Shown here piece by piece: positions 51,582 through 60,212 of a stretch of DNA of 64,000 nucleotides; positions within the stretch are counted from its first letter, which is position 1, and every line of letters starts with the position of its first letter. The DNA is from Candidatus Nitrosotenuis chungbukensis. Its GTDB lineage: Archaea > Thermoproteota > Nitrososphaeria > Nitrososphaerales > Nitrosopumilaceae. The notes under the pieces are model-generated. The model ran no database searches. It was given only the letters and a program-made list of their open reading frames with translations, and was not told the DNA's origin. The DNA is taken from contig NZ_AVSQ01000002.1 in the NCBI RefSeq assembly GCF_000685395.1, positions 62,001-126,000 of the forward strand, written 5' to 3'. The position numbers and the translations under genes were made by a program.

Positions 51582-51896
51582 TTATTTGCCAAGGAACGAT
51601 AGAATTGGCATTGCGTCCCATTGATACAGATAGTAATCAAGCACGTTTGAACAGATCTTGTCATAGTTGTCGTAAATTGAGTTTGCCTCTTCGTCTGTAG
51701 CCTCAAATATCGCTATTCCCGTCTTGTTGTCGCTTAATGCGCCTGACCACATTATTCGTCCTTGTGACTGCCAAGCGTCAATCAAATTACTTATTTGGGG
51801 TCGCACTCTTTCTATATCCTGCTCAGTTGTAGATTCTTTTAGTATGCTTACAAGAATCCATGGTTTTCTTTGAGAAATTAATTCTGTTTGACTCAT
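51582..51896 (-). CDS. 104-aa protein, possibly of the YCII/dimeric alpha-beta barrel group
   Basis: 104 residues with a beta-alpha-beta pattern: PWILVSILKESTT, then RIMWSGALSDNKTGIAIFEATDEEANSIYDNYD, which resembles dimeric ferredoxin-like proteins (YCII, muconolactone isomerase type). No catalytic residue can be fixed. It precedes the 70-residue gene by 11 bases. The family assignment is tentative. Confidence 0.6.
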   Translation of the reverse strand: MSQTELISQRKPWILVSILKESTTEQDIERVRPQISNLIDAWQSQGRIMWSGALSDNKTGIAIFEATDEEANSIYDNYDKICSNVLDYYLYQWDAMPILSFLGK

Positions 51897-51973
51897 AATA
51901 CAAAGAACAAGGCAGAGAGAATTAAGAATAATGCTGATTTCAGTCTGTTGTTCTTTAGTTTTGTACTAGTCTG

Positions 51974-52192
51974 ATGAAATTACACTCTGCAATGTTAAAC
52001 ATTTTTAATAATTACAAATATGCAACCTATTTTGATCTTGCAGTAGACAGCATCGCAATCAAGGTCAAAGAGAGTCACCAGTACGAAAATGTACAGATAA
52101 TCGTCCAACCAAATCGGGAAAATTGCTATTGGCAGATTTTGATCACTGGACTGGTGACTACTCTTTTACTTAGAGCGAAAAAATATCTCTGA
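51974..52192 (+). CDS. weakly supported 72-aa ORF
   Basis: 72 codons from ATG with a hydrophobic stretch near 52-66 (WQILITGLVTTLLLRA). It has no clear TATA box, no recognisable family and a composition like non-coding DNA. It is listed because no competing gene occupies the region 51897-52226. It could be spurious. Confidence 0.25.
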   Translation: MKLHSAMLNIFNNYKYATYFDLAVDSIAIKVKESHQYENVQIIVQPNRENCYWQILITGLVTTLLLRAKKYL

Positions 52193-52226
52193 CATCAATA
52201 TCGCAGAACAGTTTCTTGTTAAAATA

Positions 52227-52589
52227 TCAGTCTTGAGTTGCACCGCATTCTGTACAAAACTTGGCAGACAGTGAAATTTTAGAGCCACAGTCTGAGCAAA
52301 ATTTTGTGTCAGAGCCAGCTACCTTGTTTACATTTCCATACATACTTGTGTTTCTGACAGCGCCTGTTGGCTCATACTTGTCATCGTCGATTATGTTTAC
52401 TGGTGCAAAGTCTTTTTCCTCAACATACGCCATGATTCTTGGAATGGTGTTGTCTTTGTTCTTTGGATCAGGGATGATATCTGCAAGCCAAAAGGAGTAC
52501 CTCATAAGCGTGAGTTCAGGCGTGGAAAAGGCAAGTGTGTGAGCAGACATGTAGTCTTCTGCTGCTGCCTTTCCGTTGAAAACCTGCAT
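52227..52589 (-). CDS. protein with C-terminal double zinc ribbon (A)
   Basis: 120 residues. The N-terminal part (about 1-90) is unknown and contains FSTPELTLMRYSFWLAD and a charged stretch. The C-terminus holds the module FCSDCGSKISLSAKFCTECG, two C-x2-C pairs, as in zinc-ribbon_2 tails. Similar tails end the proteins at 53945 and 54945. Such tails usually mediate protein-protein contacts. Function unknown. Confidence 0.68.
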   Translation of the reverse strand: MQVFNGKAAAEDYMSAHTLAFSTPELTLMRYSFWLADIIPDPKNKDNTIPRIMAYVEEKDFAPVNIIDDDKYEPTGAVRNTSMYGNVNKVAGSDTKFCSDCGSKISLSAKFCTECGATQD

Positions 52590-52694
52590 GAGAAGAATGA
52601 TCCATATTAGATGTATATTGTTTACTGGAGTTTTGATGGCAATTTGATTTGACTTTGCCTGATAATGTACCGACAGAAATGCACTCTCAAAAAC

Positions 52695-53801
52695 TTACTT
52701 TTTGATTAGTTTTGAACCCTTGATTTTGGTTATCGCTATAACCACGCCCAGAATGGATGTCATTGCAATCAAGGCGCCAAATGGAAACTCTGGAACGATT
52801 TTTGCAACATCGTTCATCTTGACAAGTATTGCGTCAACCTGCGCGTCTACTTCGGAGGTAGGTGCGCCATTTTTAATCATGTCTCGTAGTTCTTCGCGCA
52901 TCATAAGTTCAATCTCATCTTTTAGCTCAGGGTTTTGCTGAGCAATTGGCGACTCTAAAAATTCATAGTTATCCAAATATGCCTTTGTAGCAAGGCTCAG
53001 TGCCTCATCTGCGTTTCCAGCAGCGTACTCTTCTTTTGTCTCTTTCAACAGGGATCTTATGTTTTCAACATAATCTAAAAGATCGGTATCATCGCTTTCA
53101 ACGCCCATAACTTCGTCAAGCTCGTGGATTACCCCGTCTGCAAAAACTGCAATGTTTGCCGGGTCTGCTCTGGAATCATATCCAGCCCACAGGTCACCGT
53201 AGAATTCTTCAATCTCTTCTGCCTCATGTTCTGGTAATTCTGATTTTATTTCGTCAAAGATTTGCTGGGAGCGCCAGACAAATGCGGAGCCGTCTTGGAA
53301 TTCTGCCATCATGCTTATCTCGCCGTCTGTTATTGCTTCCTCGTATTCTCCTTTGGAGGTCTCTAGTAATCCCTGCATTAGTTTCATCTTGAAATTCGTA
53401 TCATGACTAAGTTCGTCTCCGACTATTGCGGTTCTTGCAATTTCGACTACTTCTTTTGCCTCATCGATTGCATCCTGAGCGTCTTGACGGGTCACACCTT
53501 GGCCTGTCTTTTTGCCAAGATCCATGAGAATCTGGTTTACTTGAGAATCTAAATCAGGGCTACTTTCTTGTAGTACTGGTTTCATTATGTCGTACAATTC
53601 GGCAATTGGATGAGTCGCATGCACTAGTGCTAGTTCTGCATTGTCGTCATCCAAGTTCTGCTCGATTGCCCAGAAATGGCCAAGGGTCTCCTCGAGTGAG
53701 CCTGCAAATGCGAGTCTTTCATCATAATCAGTATCTGCAAACGCAATAGAAGTAGAAGATGCAATTACAACAAGTGCAAAAATAGCAAGCAGTGATTTCA
53801 A
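52695..53801 (-). CDS. exported protein with PEF-CTERM sorting signal
   Basis: 368 residues. A signal peptide (about 1-22, ending SIAFAD) is followed by a long helical acidic domain with repeat-like segments (EEAITDG, EYAAGNADEALS). At the C-terminus the motif VPEFPFG, a hydrophobic helix and basic residues (KGSKLIKK) form the tripartite PEF-CTERM signal that an archaeosortase cuts and processes. The protein is likely surface-attached. No enzyme motif is seen. A TATA-like GGTTTAAAGC lies 25-34 bases upstream. Confidence 0.83.
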   Translation of the reverse strand: MKSLLAIFALVVIASSTSIAFADTDYDERLAFAGSLEETLGHFWAIEQNLDDDNAELALVHATHPIAELYDIMKPVLQESSPDLDSQVNQILMDLGKKTGQGVTRQDAQDAIDEAKEVVEIARTAIVGDELSHDTNFKMKLMQGLLETSKGEYEEAITDGEISMMAEFQDGSAFVWRSQQIFDEIKSELPEHEAEEIEEFYGDLWAGYDSRADPANIAVFADGVIHELDEVMGVESDDTDLLDYVENIRSLLKETKEEYAAGNADEALSLATKAYLDNYEFLESPIAQQNPELKDEIELMMREELRDMIKNGAPTSEVDAQVDAILVKMNDVAKIVPEFPFGALIAMTSILGVVIAITKIKGSKLIKK

Positions 53802-53865
53802 CAGAATGAGTAAATTTTGACATACGCTTTAAACCGATGCATGATTCCACACTCTTAAAACAAAA

Positions 53866-53890
53866 TCCCATAACGAATTGTTTTGTGGGA
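53866..53890. repeat. stem-loop in the gap before the PEF-CTERM gene
   Basis: TCCCATAA (53866-53873) pairs with TTGTGGGA (53883-53890) with one G-T pair and a 9-base loop. It sits 55 bases after the stop of the 53945 gene and about 65 bases before the PEF-CTERM start. It may be a leader hairpin or a decay signal; no function is shown. Confidence 0.35.
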
Positions 53891-53944
53891 ATACACGATT
53901 AAGATTTTCATGAAATACGAAAAACCTGAATAAAACACTTCGCG

Positions 53945-54460
53945 CTAGGTTTTGGTTCCGCACTTGGTGCAGAACTTTGCACCTGCTCTAAGATCTGCGC
54001 CACATGACCTGCATCCAGTTTGTGAAGATCGTGGCATCATTGAAGGATCTGGTGAAGGCAGCGTACCTGGTGAGGAAAACGCCTCGCCTGCAGAAACAAT
54101 CGACGGCGGTCGTCCTGGTGTCTGAGCTGGCATGACTGGCACTCGCCCCATGCCGGGCATCATTCCGCCCCCCATGCCGGGCATCAATCCCGGGGACTGG
54201 GTTGTACCAAGGTTTCCTGCGCCAACTTTGTCTATTGCCTTTTTCATCTCAAAGAGCACTTTTACTGCCAAAAATTCTAGCGCAGAATATGCGACGATAT
54301 AGTCGCCCATCTTTTCAAAAAATTCCTTATCAGATAGTTTTCCATGCTTGTACATTGTGTTTGCATCCAAAAATGACTCGTAGTATCCTTGAGAGTCCTT
54401 AAACAAATTATCTAATTTTTCTGCTAAAAGGTTTAGTGTATCTACTTCACCAAGCGACAT
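53945..54460 (-). CDS. protein with C-terminal double zinc ribbon (B)
   Basis: 171 residues. The helical N-terminus (about 1-75) is followed by a Gly/Met/Pro-rich linker (PGMGGGMMPGMG) and a C-terminal module CRSCGADLRAGAKFCTKCG. It is similar in layout to the zinc-ribbon proteins nearby but with its own N-terminus. It stands alone between trxA and the PEF-CTERM gene. Function unknown; the ribbon probably binds a partner. Confidence 0.7.
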   Translation of the reverse strand: MSLGEVDTLNLLAEKLDNLFKDSQGYYESFLDANTMYKHGKLSDKEFFEKMGDYIVAYSALEFLAVKVLFEMKKAIDKVGAGNLGTTQSPGLMPGMGGGMMPGMGRVPVMPAQTPGRPPSIVSAGEAFSSPGTLPSPDPSMMPRSSQTGCRSCGADLRAGAKFCTKCGTKT

Positions 54461-54510
54461 ATCACAAATTTGCTAGACGCTTATTAATTACTTTAGGATA
54501 AAAAGAAGAT

Positions 54511-54843
54511 TTAGGTTTTAGAGAGTGCTCTGTCAATCATTCCCTTGTAGGATTCCTTTGATGCCGCGCCAACCTGTTGAGCCAAGACCTGACCCTTGTG
54601 CATAAGCATTAGGGTTGGAATGCTAAAGATGTTGTATTTTGCGGCCAGCTCATTTGCCTCATCGACGTTTACTTTGACAAAGTTTACCTTGCCTTCGTAA
54701 TCTTTGGCAAGCTCTTCTACTACAGGGCCTACCATTCTGCACGGACCGCACCATTCTGCCCAGAAATCTACGAATACCGGGTTTGGAGAATCCACGACTT
54801 GTGTTTGCCAGTCCTTTGCATTTGTTATGTGTGCTAAAGCCAT
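54511..54843 (-). CDS. trxA: thioredoxin
   Basis: 110 residues from the ATG at 54843 (MALAHITNAKDW). The redox motif is WCGPCRM and the cis-Pro region is FSIPTLMLM. It reduces protein disulfides. The eight residues of the frame before this ATG are not family-like, and a TATA-like CATATTTAGAT lies at 54872-54882. It is divergent from the PRC-barrel gene and forms the second thioredoxin of the window. Confidence 0.94.
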   Translation of the reverse strand: MALAHITNAKDWQTQVVDSPNPVFVDFWAEWCGPCRMVGPVVEELAKDYEGKVNFVKVNVDEANELAAKYNIFSIPTLMLMHKGQVLAQQVGAASKESYKGMIDRALSKT

Positions 54844-54944
54844 CTTAATCAAAATCGTTCTAGTCAAACGTATCTAAATATGTTAAGGCGTAGTTCTGGG
54901 CAGATCAACATATACTTAAATGTCCTCTGGCTATTTTTCAAAAT

Positions 54945-55685
54945 ATGAGCTCAGAGCTGCGTTTGAAAAAGCTTAGAGGTTCAGGCGGATTTGTCATGGC
55001 CCAGGTTTCAGACGATCAGCAAAGAAAGGGCAACTTGGGAGGACCTGACTTGTTTTTAGCCCCAATTGGAAGATTGGATCAGGAAAAAATTTCAAAATAT
55101 TACTGTAATACGTGTGAGAAGGATTACGAGGGAAGTCCAAAAATCGAATATGAGAGCCCAAATGAAGAAGTCGCGCAAAATTTGATCCTGTTGGAGCGAG
55201 GACAGTACATGTGCATCACTTGCGGCTCCACCATAGCAGAATACAGGGAATTCCAAAAACAAAACCAGCAGGCAGATGTAGGTCTTGCAAAGCCGATTTC
55301 CCAATCAATTGATCAGCCTACTGTTTCTGAATCAACCATTCAGCCACTTGCCCAGTCAGAAACCCAAACGTTTTCCTCGCCATCAGATCCACAGAACTCG
55401 TTTAGCTCAATAGTCGGGATGTCAGTCTATGACTCTGATGCAAAAAAGGTAGGAGTAGCAAAACAAGTTGGAGTGAATTCATCGCACCAAGTAGTCTTGA
55501 TTGTGACAAAAAACAACGGTTCTGATGAGACCATCGAATGGGGCAAGATCAAAAAAATTGGCGAGATAATCCTGTTGGGAGACGGAACCCAGTCCGGAGC
55601 AGATTCAGGACTCAGATGCGCTGGGTGTAGTTTTGAAAATAAGGCAGGCTCCAAGTTTTGCGAGAGTTGCGGAAGCAAGCTTTAG
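54945..55685 (+). CDS. PRC-barrel protein with two zinc ribbons (C)
   Basis: 246 residues. A first zinc ribbon has Cys54/Cys57 and Cys90/Cys93. A Ser/Gln-rich linker leads to a PRC-barrel-like domain (about 157-211, VGMSVYDSDAKKVGVAKQV, WGKIKKIGEIILLG). The C-terminal double zinc ribbon (Cys225/228, Cys239/242) resembles those at 52227 and 53945. PRC-barrels bind proteins or RNA (RimM) or sense signals. It is followed after one base by the signal peptidase gene. Function unknown. Confidence 0.75.
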   Translation: MSSELRLKKLRGSGGFVMAQVSDDQQRKGNLGGPDLFLAPIGRLDQEKISKYYCNTCEKDYEGSPKIEYESPNEEVAQNLILLERGQYMCITCGSTIAEYREFQKQNQQADVGLAKPISQSIDQPTVSESTIQPLAQSETQTFSSPSDPQNSFSSIVGMSVYDSDAKKVGVAKQVGVNSSHQVVLIVTKNNGSDETIEWGKIKKIGEIILLGDGTQSGADSGLRCAGCSFENKAGSKFCESCGSKL

Positions 55686-55686
55686 C

Positions 55687-56388
55687 ATGGCTTCAAGCTC
55701 AACGGTAAAGACAATCGTAAAGGACGTTATCATAGTTGCAGTGGGAGTTGCCGCAATCTGGTTTGGACTCCAGCTAGCGTTCGGAACGCAGAATCCGTTC
55801 TATGTCGTATCTAGCGGAAGCATGATTCCAGTCTTAGAAGTGTATGACGTATTGGTAGTCCAAGGTCATGTGCCGTTTGCAGACATCCAAGTAGGCGACA
55901 TAATCGTGTTCAACAGGCCAAGCGGTCATGACAGGGTAATTGTCCACCGTGTCGCAGATATTTTGGACGATAATCCAAAGACGATTCGAACAAAGGGCGA
56001 TGCAAACCCCAGCTCTATTCCTGGAACCGACTACCCGCTCACAGAAGAGGAGTACATCGGCAAAGTCGTCTACGTCGTACCGCAAATAGGATACCTAACA
56101 AGGATTCTGACGCCCCCAATCAACTACATCATAATTGCGGTAATAGTCGGCATAATGATTGTAAAGCAGTATTATGGAAAGGGCAAGAAGGAATCACCCA
56201 AATTTGAAACTACCCAAGCAGAATCTGCCACGGTGGAAGAATTTACAAAATCGCCAGATACAGAATACAATGATTCTGCCTTGGATTTGCCAAAAGAGGA
56301 TCTCGTAAAATCACCAGATACAGAACGCGTTGATCCCACAATGGATTCAAGCCACGACGGCAAGGACCAAAACGAGAGTAAAACCTAA
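55687..56388 (+). CDS. signal peptidase I (archaeal/ER type)
   Basis: 233 residues from the ATG at 55687. One N-terminal membrane helix (about 10-32) leads to the catalytic Ser45 in SSGSMIP, His87 in VIVHRV (archaeal/ER type instead of Lys) and Asp105 in KGDAN. A second membrane helix lies at about 145-165. The charged tail contains two copies of KSPDTE about 22 residues apart. It cleaves signal peptides outside the membrane. It starts 1 base after the PRC-barrel gene. Confidence 0.9.
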   Translation: MASSSTVKTIVKDVIIVAVGVAAIWFGLQLAFGTQNPFYVVSSGSMIPVLEVYDVLVVQGHVPFADIQVGDIIVFNRPSGHDRVIVHRVADILDDNPKTIRTKGDANPSSIPGTDYPLTEEEYIGKVVYVVPQIGYLTRILTPPINYIIIAVIVGIMIVKQYYGKGKKESPKFETTQAESATVEEFTKSPDTEYNDSALDLPKEDLVKSPDTERVDPTMDSSHDGKDQNESKT

Positions 56389-56457
56389 AGGCATATCTCT
56401 CCGAAACAGAGTCATAAAACATTAAAGCATACGGAAGACCCTTAAACATTCTCAATT

Positions 56458-57609
56458 ATGACCACGGCAAAAAAAGCGCTGGCGCTTCACAGGAGACTAA
56501 AAGGCAAGATAACAATTGAAAGTAAAATTCGCAACCTGAAGCAGGACGATATCAAGATAATTTACACGCCCGGCGTAGCTTTTGTTTGCGAGGCAATTTA
56601 CAAAAAGCCTTCTGAAAAATACAACCTTACTTCAAAGGGCAACAACGTTGCAATAGTAACCGATGGAACGAGGATTCTCGGCTTGGGAAACATCGGCCCT
56701 TATGCCGCCCTTCCAGTCATGGAGGGAAAGGCAGTGCTGTACAAAGAATTTGGCAACGTGAATGCATTTCCCATTTGTCTTAACACTACAGACAGGGATC
56801 AAATCACAAGTACGATTAAAGCAATTGAGCCAGTCTTTGGCGCGATAAATCTCGAAGACATTGAATCCCCAAAGGCGCTAGAGATTTCTGCCGAGCTTGA
56901 AAAAACACTTTCGATTCCTGTGTTTCATGACGATAGACATGGGACTGCAGTTGTAGCACTAGCAGCTCTGTTTAATTCATTAAAGCTTGTAAGAAAACCG
57001 CTGTCATCTAGAATCATACTGGCAGGTGCAGGGTCAGCAGGTTATGGAATCTGCAAGCTTCTAAGATTTGCAGGATGCCGGAATTTGGTTGTGGTGGACT
57101 CGGAAGGCGCTATTTACAAAGGACGGACAAGGCGCATGAACAAGTACAAAAAAGAGATTGCTGAAATTACAAATCCAAAGAGACAGAAAGGAACACTGGA
57201 GAACATCATAAAAAACGCCGACGTTTTCATCGGGGTTTCCGGAATCAAGGGACTTCTTTTGCCCAAGATGATACAAAGCATGAACAGGGATCCGATAATC
57301 TTTGCACTCACAAACCCTGATCCAGAAATAGACCCAAAAGTTGCAAAGAAATCAGGGGCAAGAATCATCGCTACTGGCAGTTACATGTATGAAAACAAGA
57401 TCAACAACGCGCTCGTGTTTCCATACCTGATGAGAGTCATCTTGGATAGAAGGATAAGAAAAATCACCCTTGCCTTGCTGCACGCTGCTGCAAAAGCAGT
57501 AGCAGGTACGGTTCCCAGCACACAACTTGCCTACAACCACATAATGCCTGAAATCGGCAATAGGCAAATACAAAATAACATCAGCAGAGCATTAAGGAAA
57601 TTCAAATAA
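56458..57609 (+). CDS. malic enzyme (oxaloacetate-decarboxylating malate dehydrogenase)
   Basis: 383 residues. YTPGVAFVCEAI carries the catalytic Tyr, HDDRHGTAVV binds the metal, and GAGSAGYGICKLL binds NAD(P). It converts malate to pyruvate and CO2, or the reverse. In 3HP/4HB archaea it could link C4 acids to pyruvate. It is monocistronic, with a TATA-like CTTAAACATT just upstream. Confidence 0.92.
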   Translation: MTTAKKALALHRRLKGKITIESKIRNLKQDDIKIIYTPGVAFVCEAIYKKPSEKYNLTSKGNNVAIVTDGTRILGLGNIGPYAALPVMEGKAVLYKEFGNVNAFPICLNTTDRDQITSTIKAIEPVFGAINLEDIESPKALEISAELEKTLSIPVFHDDRHGTAVVALAALFNSLKLVRKPLSSRIILAGAGSAGYGICKLLRFAGCRNLVVVDSEGAIYKGRTRRMNKYKKEIAEITNPKRQKGTLENIIKNADVFIGVSGIKGLLLPKMIQSMNRDPIIFALTNPDPEIDPKVAKKSGARIIATGSYMYENKINNALVFPYLMRVILDRRIRKITLALLHAAAKAVAGTVPSTQLAYNHIMPEIGNRQIQNNISRALRKFK

Positions 57610-57673
57610 TCCAAGTTCTTACGTGTCTTGACAATAAACAGTACAGAAATGCGCAGTAAATTAGAAAACAGAA

Positions 57674-59179
57674 TTATTTTTGTGGAATCTTGAATACCCG
57701 TTTAAAGTAGTCAGAGTTCTCTGGTGTTTCGTCTGCGTTTTCTTTGACGTTTGCAAGGCTCTTTGCTAGATTTTTCTTGTACCCAAGCTGCATTTGTCGC
57801 GCAATCTGAATTCTTTGGGCCTGGGGTGAACCTGCGCCGTGCATTGACTCAGTCAGATATCCCACTGCGTTTCGTCCAAGTGTCATGTTTTCAATTAATC
57901 GCAAAATACGTACTCTGTTCTCAACATCTATTCCCTTTCTTCCGGCAAGATACTTTTTGAGTAGCGGTCCTGCCACAGGATGCCTAAAGTCCTGCTCAGA
58001 AGGCATTGTGACAACAAGCCCGCCAGCTATATCCTGTGCAAGTCTAGAGATTTCGTATGGGAATCTAGTGACGTTGTGCTTGCATACGTTTGCAAGCATG
58101 TCATCGTTTAGCCACACGCCTGATTTCATTTCTTGCGCTTGATATGAAGAGGCAATTCCTGCAGCGTAGATGGATTCGTTTAGATGAGTCATCTCGACAA
58201 GCTTGTCTCTAATATGGGAAACATCTGGGATGCCATTATAATCAGAAATTGCAGCTGATGCACCAATTAATACATCGCCAAGTCCAGTCTTGCAAACGTA
58301 GCTTCTCCTGTGATAGCAGGTGAATCGCTCAACTAGCATTGCCGCGAATTCGTACTCGCCGTCCATGAAAATTTTATCATTTGGAATGAAAACGTCATCA
58401 AGGATCATCAAAGCCTCCTGTCCTGCAAATTTCGAGTTTCCTGCATCGATGTCTCCTTCTTCCATGCTTCTTGTGTCACATGACTGGCGGCCATAGATGT
58501 AGGTGATTCCCGGAGCGTCTGCCGGAATTGCTCCAACTATGGCATAGTCCTTGTCTTTTTCTGTCAGTCTCATGGTAGGCATTACGATTATCCAATGTGA
58601 ATTGATGCAGCCAGTCTGGTGCGCCTTTGCGCCCTTGACATATACGCCATCTTTGGTTCTTTTTGTTATTCTAAGAAACAGATCAGGATCTGCCTGCTCG
58701 TGCGGAGCCTTGCCTCTATCTCCTTTGACATCAGTCATTGCTCCACCTATGACAAAGTTTTCTTCCTGCATCTGTTTGATAAATTCTAGTAACTTTTTGT
58801 GATAACTGGTATGGTGTTTTTCATCTATTTCAAACGTGGTTGAGTGAAGTGAATTCAGCGCATCCATTCCCACACACCTCTGGAAGCAGGTTCCTGTAAG
58901 CTGGCCTAGTTTTCTTTGCATCTTGTTTTGCAAAACCAAGTCCTGTGCAGATTCTGCAATATGTAAAAATCGATTCACGTGCTTTCCTGAAATCTTTGAC
59001 ATTGGAGATGCCAGTTGTTCCTCCCTTGCTGCCAGGTCGTATGTTTCGGCAACCGCGTTAATTGAAGGACGAATCATTGGATGATCCACCGGATCCTTTA
59101 CTAGTTCTCCAAAAAGATAGACTGTAAGTTTTCTGCCCCTTAAGCTTTGGATATACTCCTGCCCAGTTCTTATTGGCAT
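57674..59179 (-). CDS. 4-hydroxybutyryl-CoA dehydratase
   Basis: About 501 residues of the HpaB/4-hydroxybutyryl-CoA dehydratase family. Counting from the GTG at 59185, Cys100 and Cys104 (GTCFQRC), His292 and Cys298 (YHRRSYVC) match the Clostridium ligands of the [4Fe-4S] cluster (Cys99, Cys103, His292, Cys299). The radical-type enzyme makes crotonyl-CoA from 4-hydroxybutyryl-CoA and is a hallmark of the 3HP/4HB cycle. A TATA box 21-31 bases before the ATG at 59179 suggests a leaderless message; GTG at 59185 is also possible. Confidence 0.92.
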   Translation of the reverse strand: MPIRTGQEYIQSLRGRKLTVYLFGELVKDPVDHPMIRPSINAVAETYDLAAREEQLASPMSKISGKHVNRFLHIAESAQDLVLQNKMQRKLGQLTGTCFQRCVGMDALNSLHSTTFEIDEKHHTSYHKKLLEFIKQMQEENFVIGGAMTDVKGDRGKAPHEQADPDLFLRITKRTKDGVYVKGAKAHQTGCINSHWIIVMPTMRLTEKDKDYAIVGAIPADAPGITYIYGRQSCDTRSMEEGDIDAGNSKFAGQEALMILDDVFIPNDKIFMDGEYEFAAMLVERFTCYHRRSYVCKTGLGDVLIGASAAISDYNGIPDVSHIRDKLVEMTHLNESIYAAGIASSYQAQEMKSGVWLNDDMLANVCKHNVTRFPYEISRLAQDIAGGLVVTMPSEQDFRHPVAGPLLKKYLAGRKGIDVENRVRILRLIENMTLGRNAVGYLTESMHGAGSPQAQRIQIARQMQLGYKKNLAKSLANVKENADETPENSDYFKRVFKIPQK

Positions 59180-59199
59180 ATTCACCCTTGCTCGAACTG

Positions 59200-59210
59200 T
59201 TATAAATATT
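59200..59210 (-). promoter_or_regulatory. TATA box of 4-hydroxybutyryl-CoA dehydratase
   Basis: The minus strand reads AATATTTATAA 21-31 bases before the ATG at 59179, typical of a strong leaderless archaeal promoter. Confidence 0.6.
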
Positions 59211-59258
59211 CAGTATTTTTCGGCGAGATCACAGATAAAATGGGTTAATTTGAGAACA

Positions 59259-59825
59259 TTAGGATAAACTAATTTTGGATTTGTACCTAAAGCAGTTTGT
59301 GGTGTGATCATTTGTGATTCCAACTGCCTGCATAAACGCATAACAAATTGTCGAACCAACAAAGTTGAATCCTCTTTTCTTGAGGTCCTTGCTGATTTTA
59401 TCAGACAAGACTGTGGATGGAGGAATGTTATGTAATTTTTTGTAGTTGTTTTTAATTGGCTTGTTGTTGACAAAACCCCAAATGTACGCATCAAAGGAAC
59501 CGAATTCCTTTTGGATTGCAATAAATTGTTTTGCGTTGTTTATAGCAGACTGAATTTTCAGCCTGTTTCTGATGATTCCTTCATCATGGAGCAATCTGCT
59601 TACATCCTTTTGTGTGTATTTTGAAACCTTGAGCGGGTTAAAATTGGAAAATGCCTTGCGATACGTTTGTCTTCTTTTTAGTACGGTAGACCATGACAGT
59701 CCTGCCTGGGCCCCCTCAAGTATTAGCATCTCAAAGAGTCTTTGATCATCGTGCACTGGAATGCCCCATTCGTTGTCATGGTACTGAATCATCAGATCGT
59801 CCTTAGCCCACTCGCATCGTTCCAT
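59259..59825 (-). CDS. tag: DNA-3-methyladenine glycosylase I
   Basis: 188 residues from the ATG at 59825 (MERCEWAKDD). The Tag zinc ligands are seen: Cys4, His16 (IQYHDNEWG), and a late His and Cys in NDHTTNC. The substrate region GLSWSTVLKRR follows. It removes 3-methyladenine from alkylated DNA. It ends 33 bases from the divergent 3' end of the dehydratase promoter region and has no repair partners nearby. ATG 59843 would add a few non-family residues. Confidence 0.9.
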   Translation of the reverse strand: MERCEWAKDDLMIQYHDNEWGIPVHDDQRLFEMLILEGAQAGLSWSTVLKRRQTYRKAFSNFNPLKVSKYTQKDVSRLLHDEGIIRNRLKIQSAINNAKQFIAIQKEFGSFDAYIWGFVNNKPIKNNYKKLHNIPPSTVLSDKISKDLKKRGFNFVGSTICYAFMQAVGITNDHTTNCFRYKSKISLS

Positions 59826-59870
59826 GTTACGAAAACTAACCAAATTAGTAATTTATAGAAACGCCTGTTA

Positions 59871-60173
59871 TCAGGTAAATTTTTCCGAACGGATCACTTT
59901 GGCATCTCCGACATACAGAATTATTGCAAAATCAGAGAACATGGTTCTCATTATCTCTTCTACGATACTTTCAAGCTTATCGTTGCTCAAGAGTACTTCG
60001 ATTTTTACATTCTTGTCAGTTATTCCTTTGCCATGCAGGTTTTTTGATCCGCTGCCTTCTACTTCATAAAAAGTATATCCAGAAACTTGGTGCTTGTCAA
60101 GAATATCAAAGATGTTTCTTTGTGCAAGAACCTCACATGTTATTGTAAGTAGTTTGATTTCGTATAACTTCAT
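59871..60173 (-). CDS. sbtB: PII-like regulatory protein (SbtB type)
   Basis: 100 residues of the PII-like ferredoxin fold. The core is KLLTITCEVLAQ, GYTFYEVEGSGSKN and the T-loop region, then VKIEVLLSNDKLESIVEEIMRTMF and YVGDAKVI. The G-x-G-S pattern resembles SbtB. The C-terminal CGPxGC redox loop of many cyanobacterial SbtB is absent. SbtB binds adenine nucleotides, including cAMP and ADP, and closes SbtA. It follows the bicarbonate transporter by 39 bases on the same strand. The ATG at 60173 is used. Confidence 0.83.
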   Translation of the reverse strand: MKLYEIKLLTITCEVLAQRNIFDILDKHQVSGYTFYEVEGSGSKNLHGKGITDKNVKIEVLLSNDKLESIVEEIMRTMFSDFAIILYVGDAKVIRSEKFT

Positions 60174-60212
60174 ACATATCTCCAAGAATTTGCGTGAATA
60201 AGCTTATCGATT

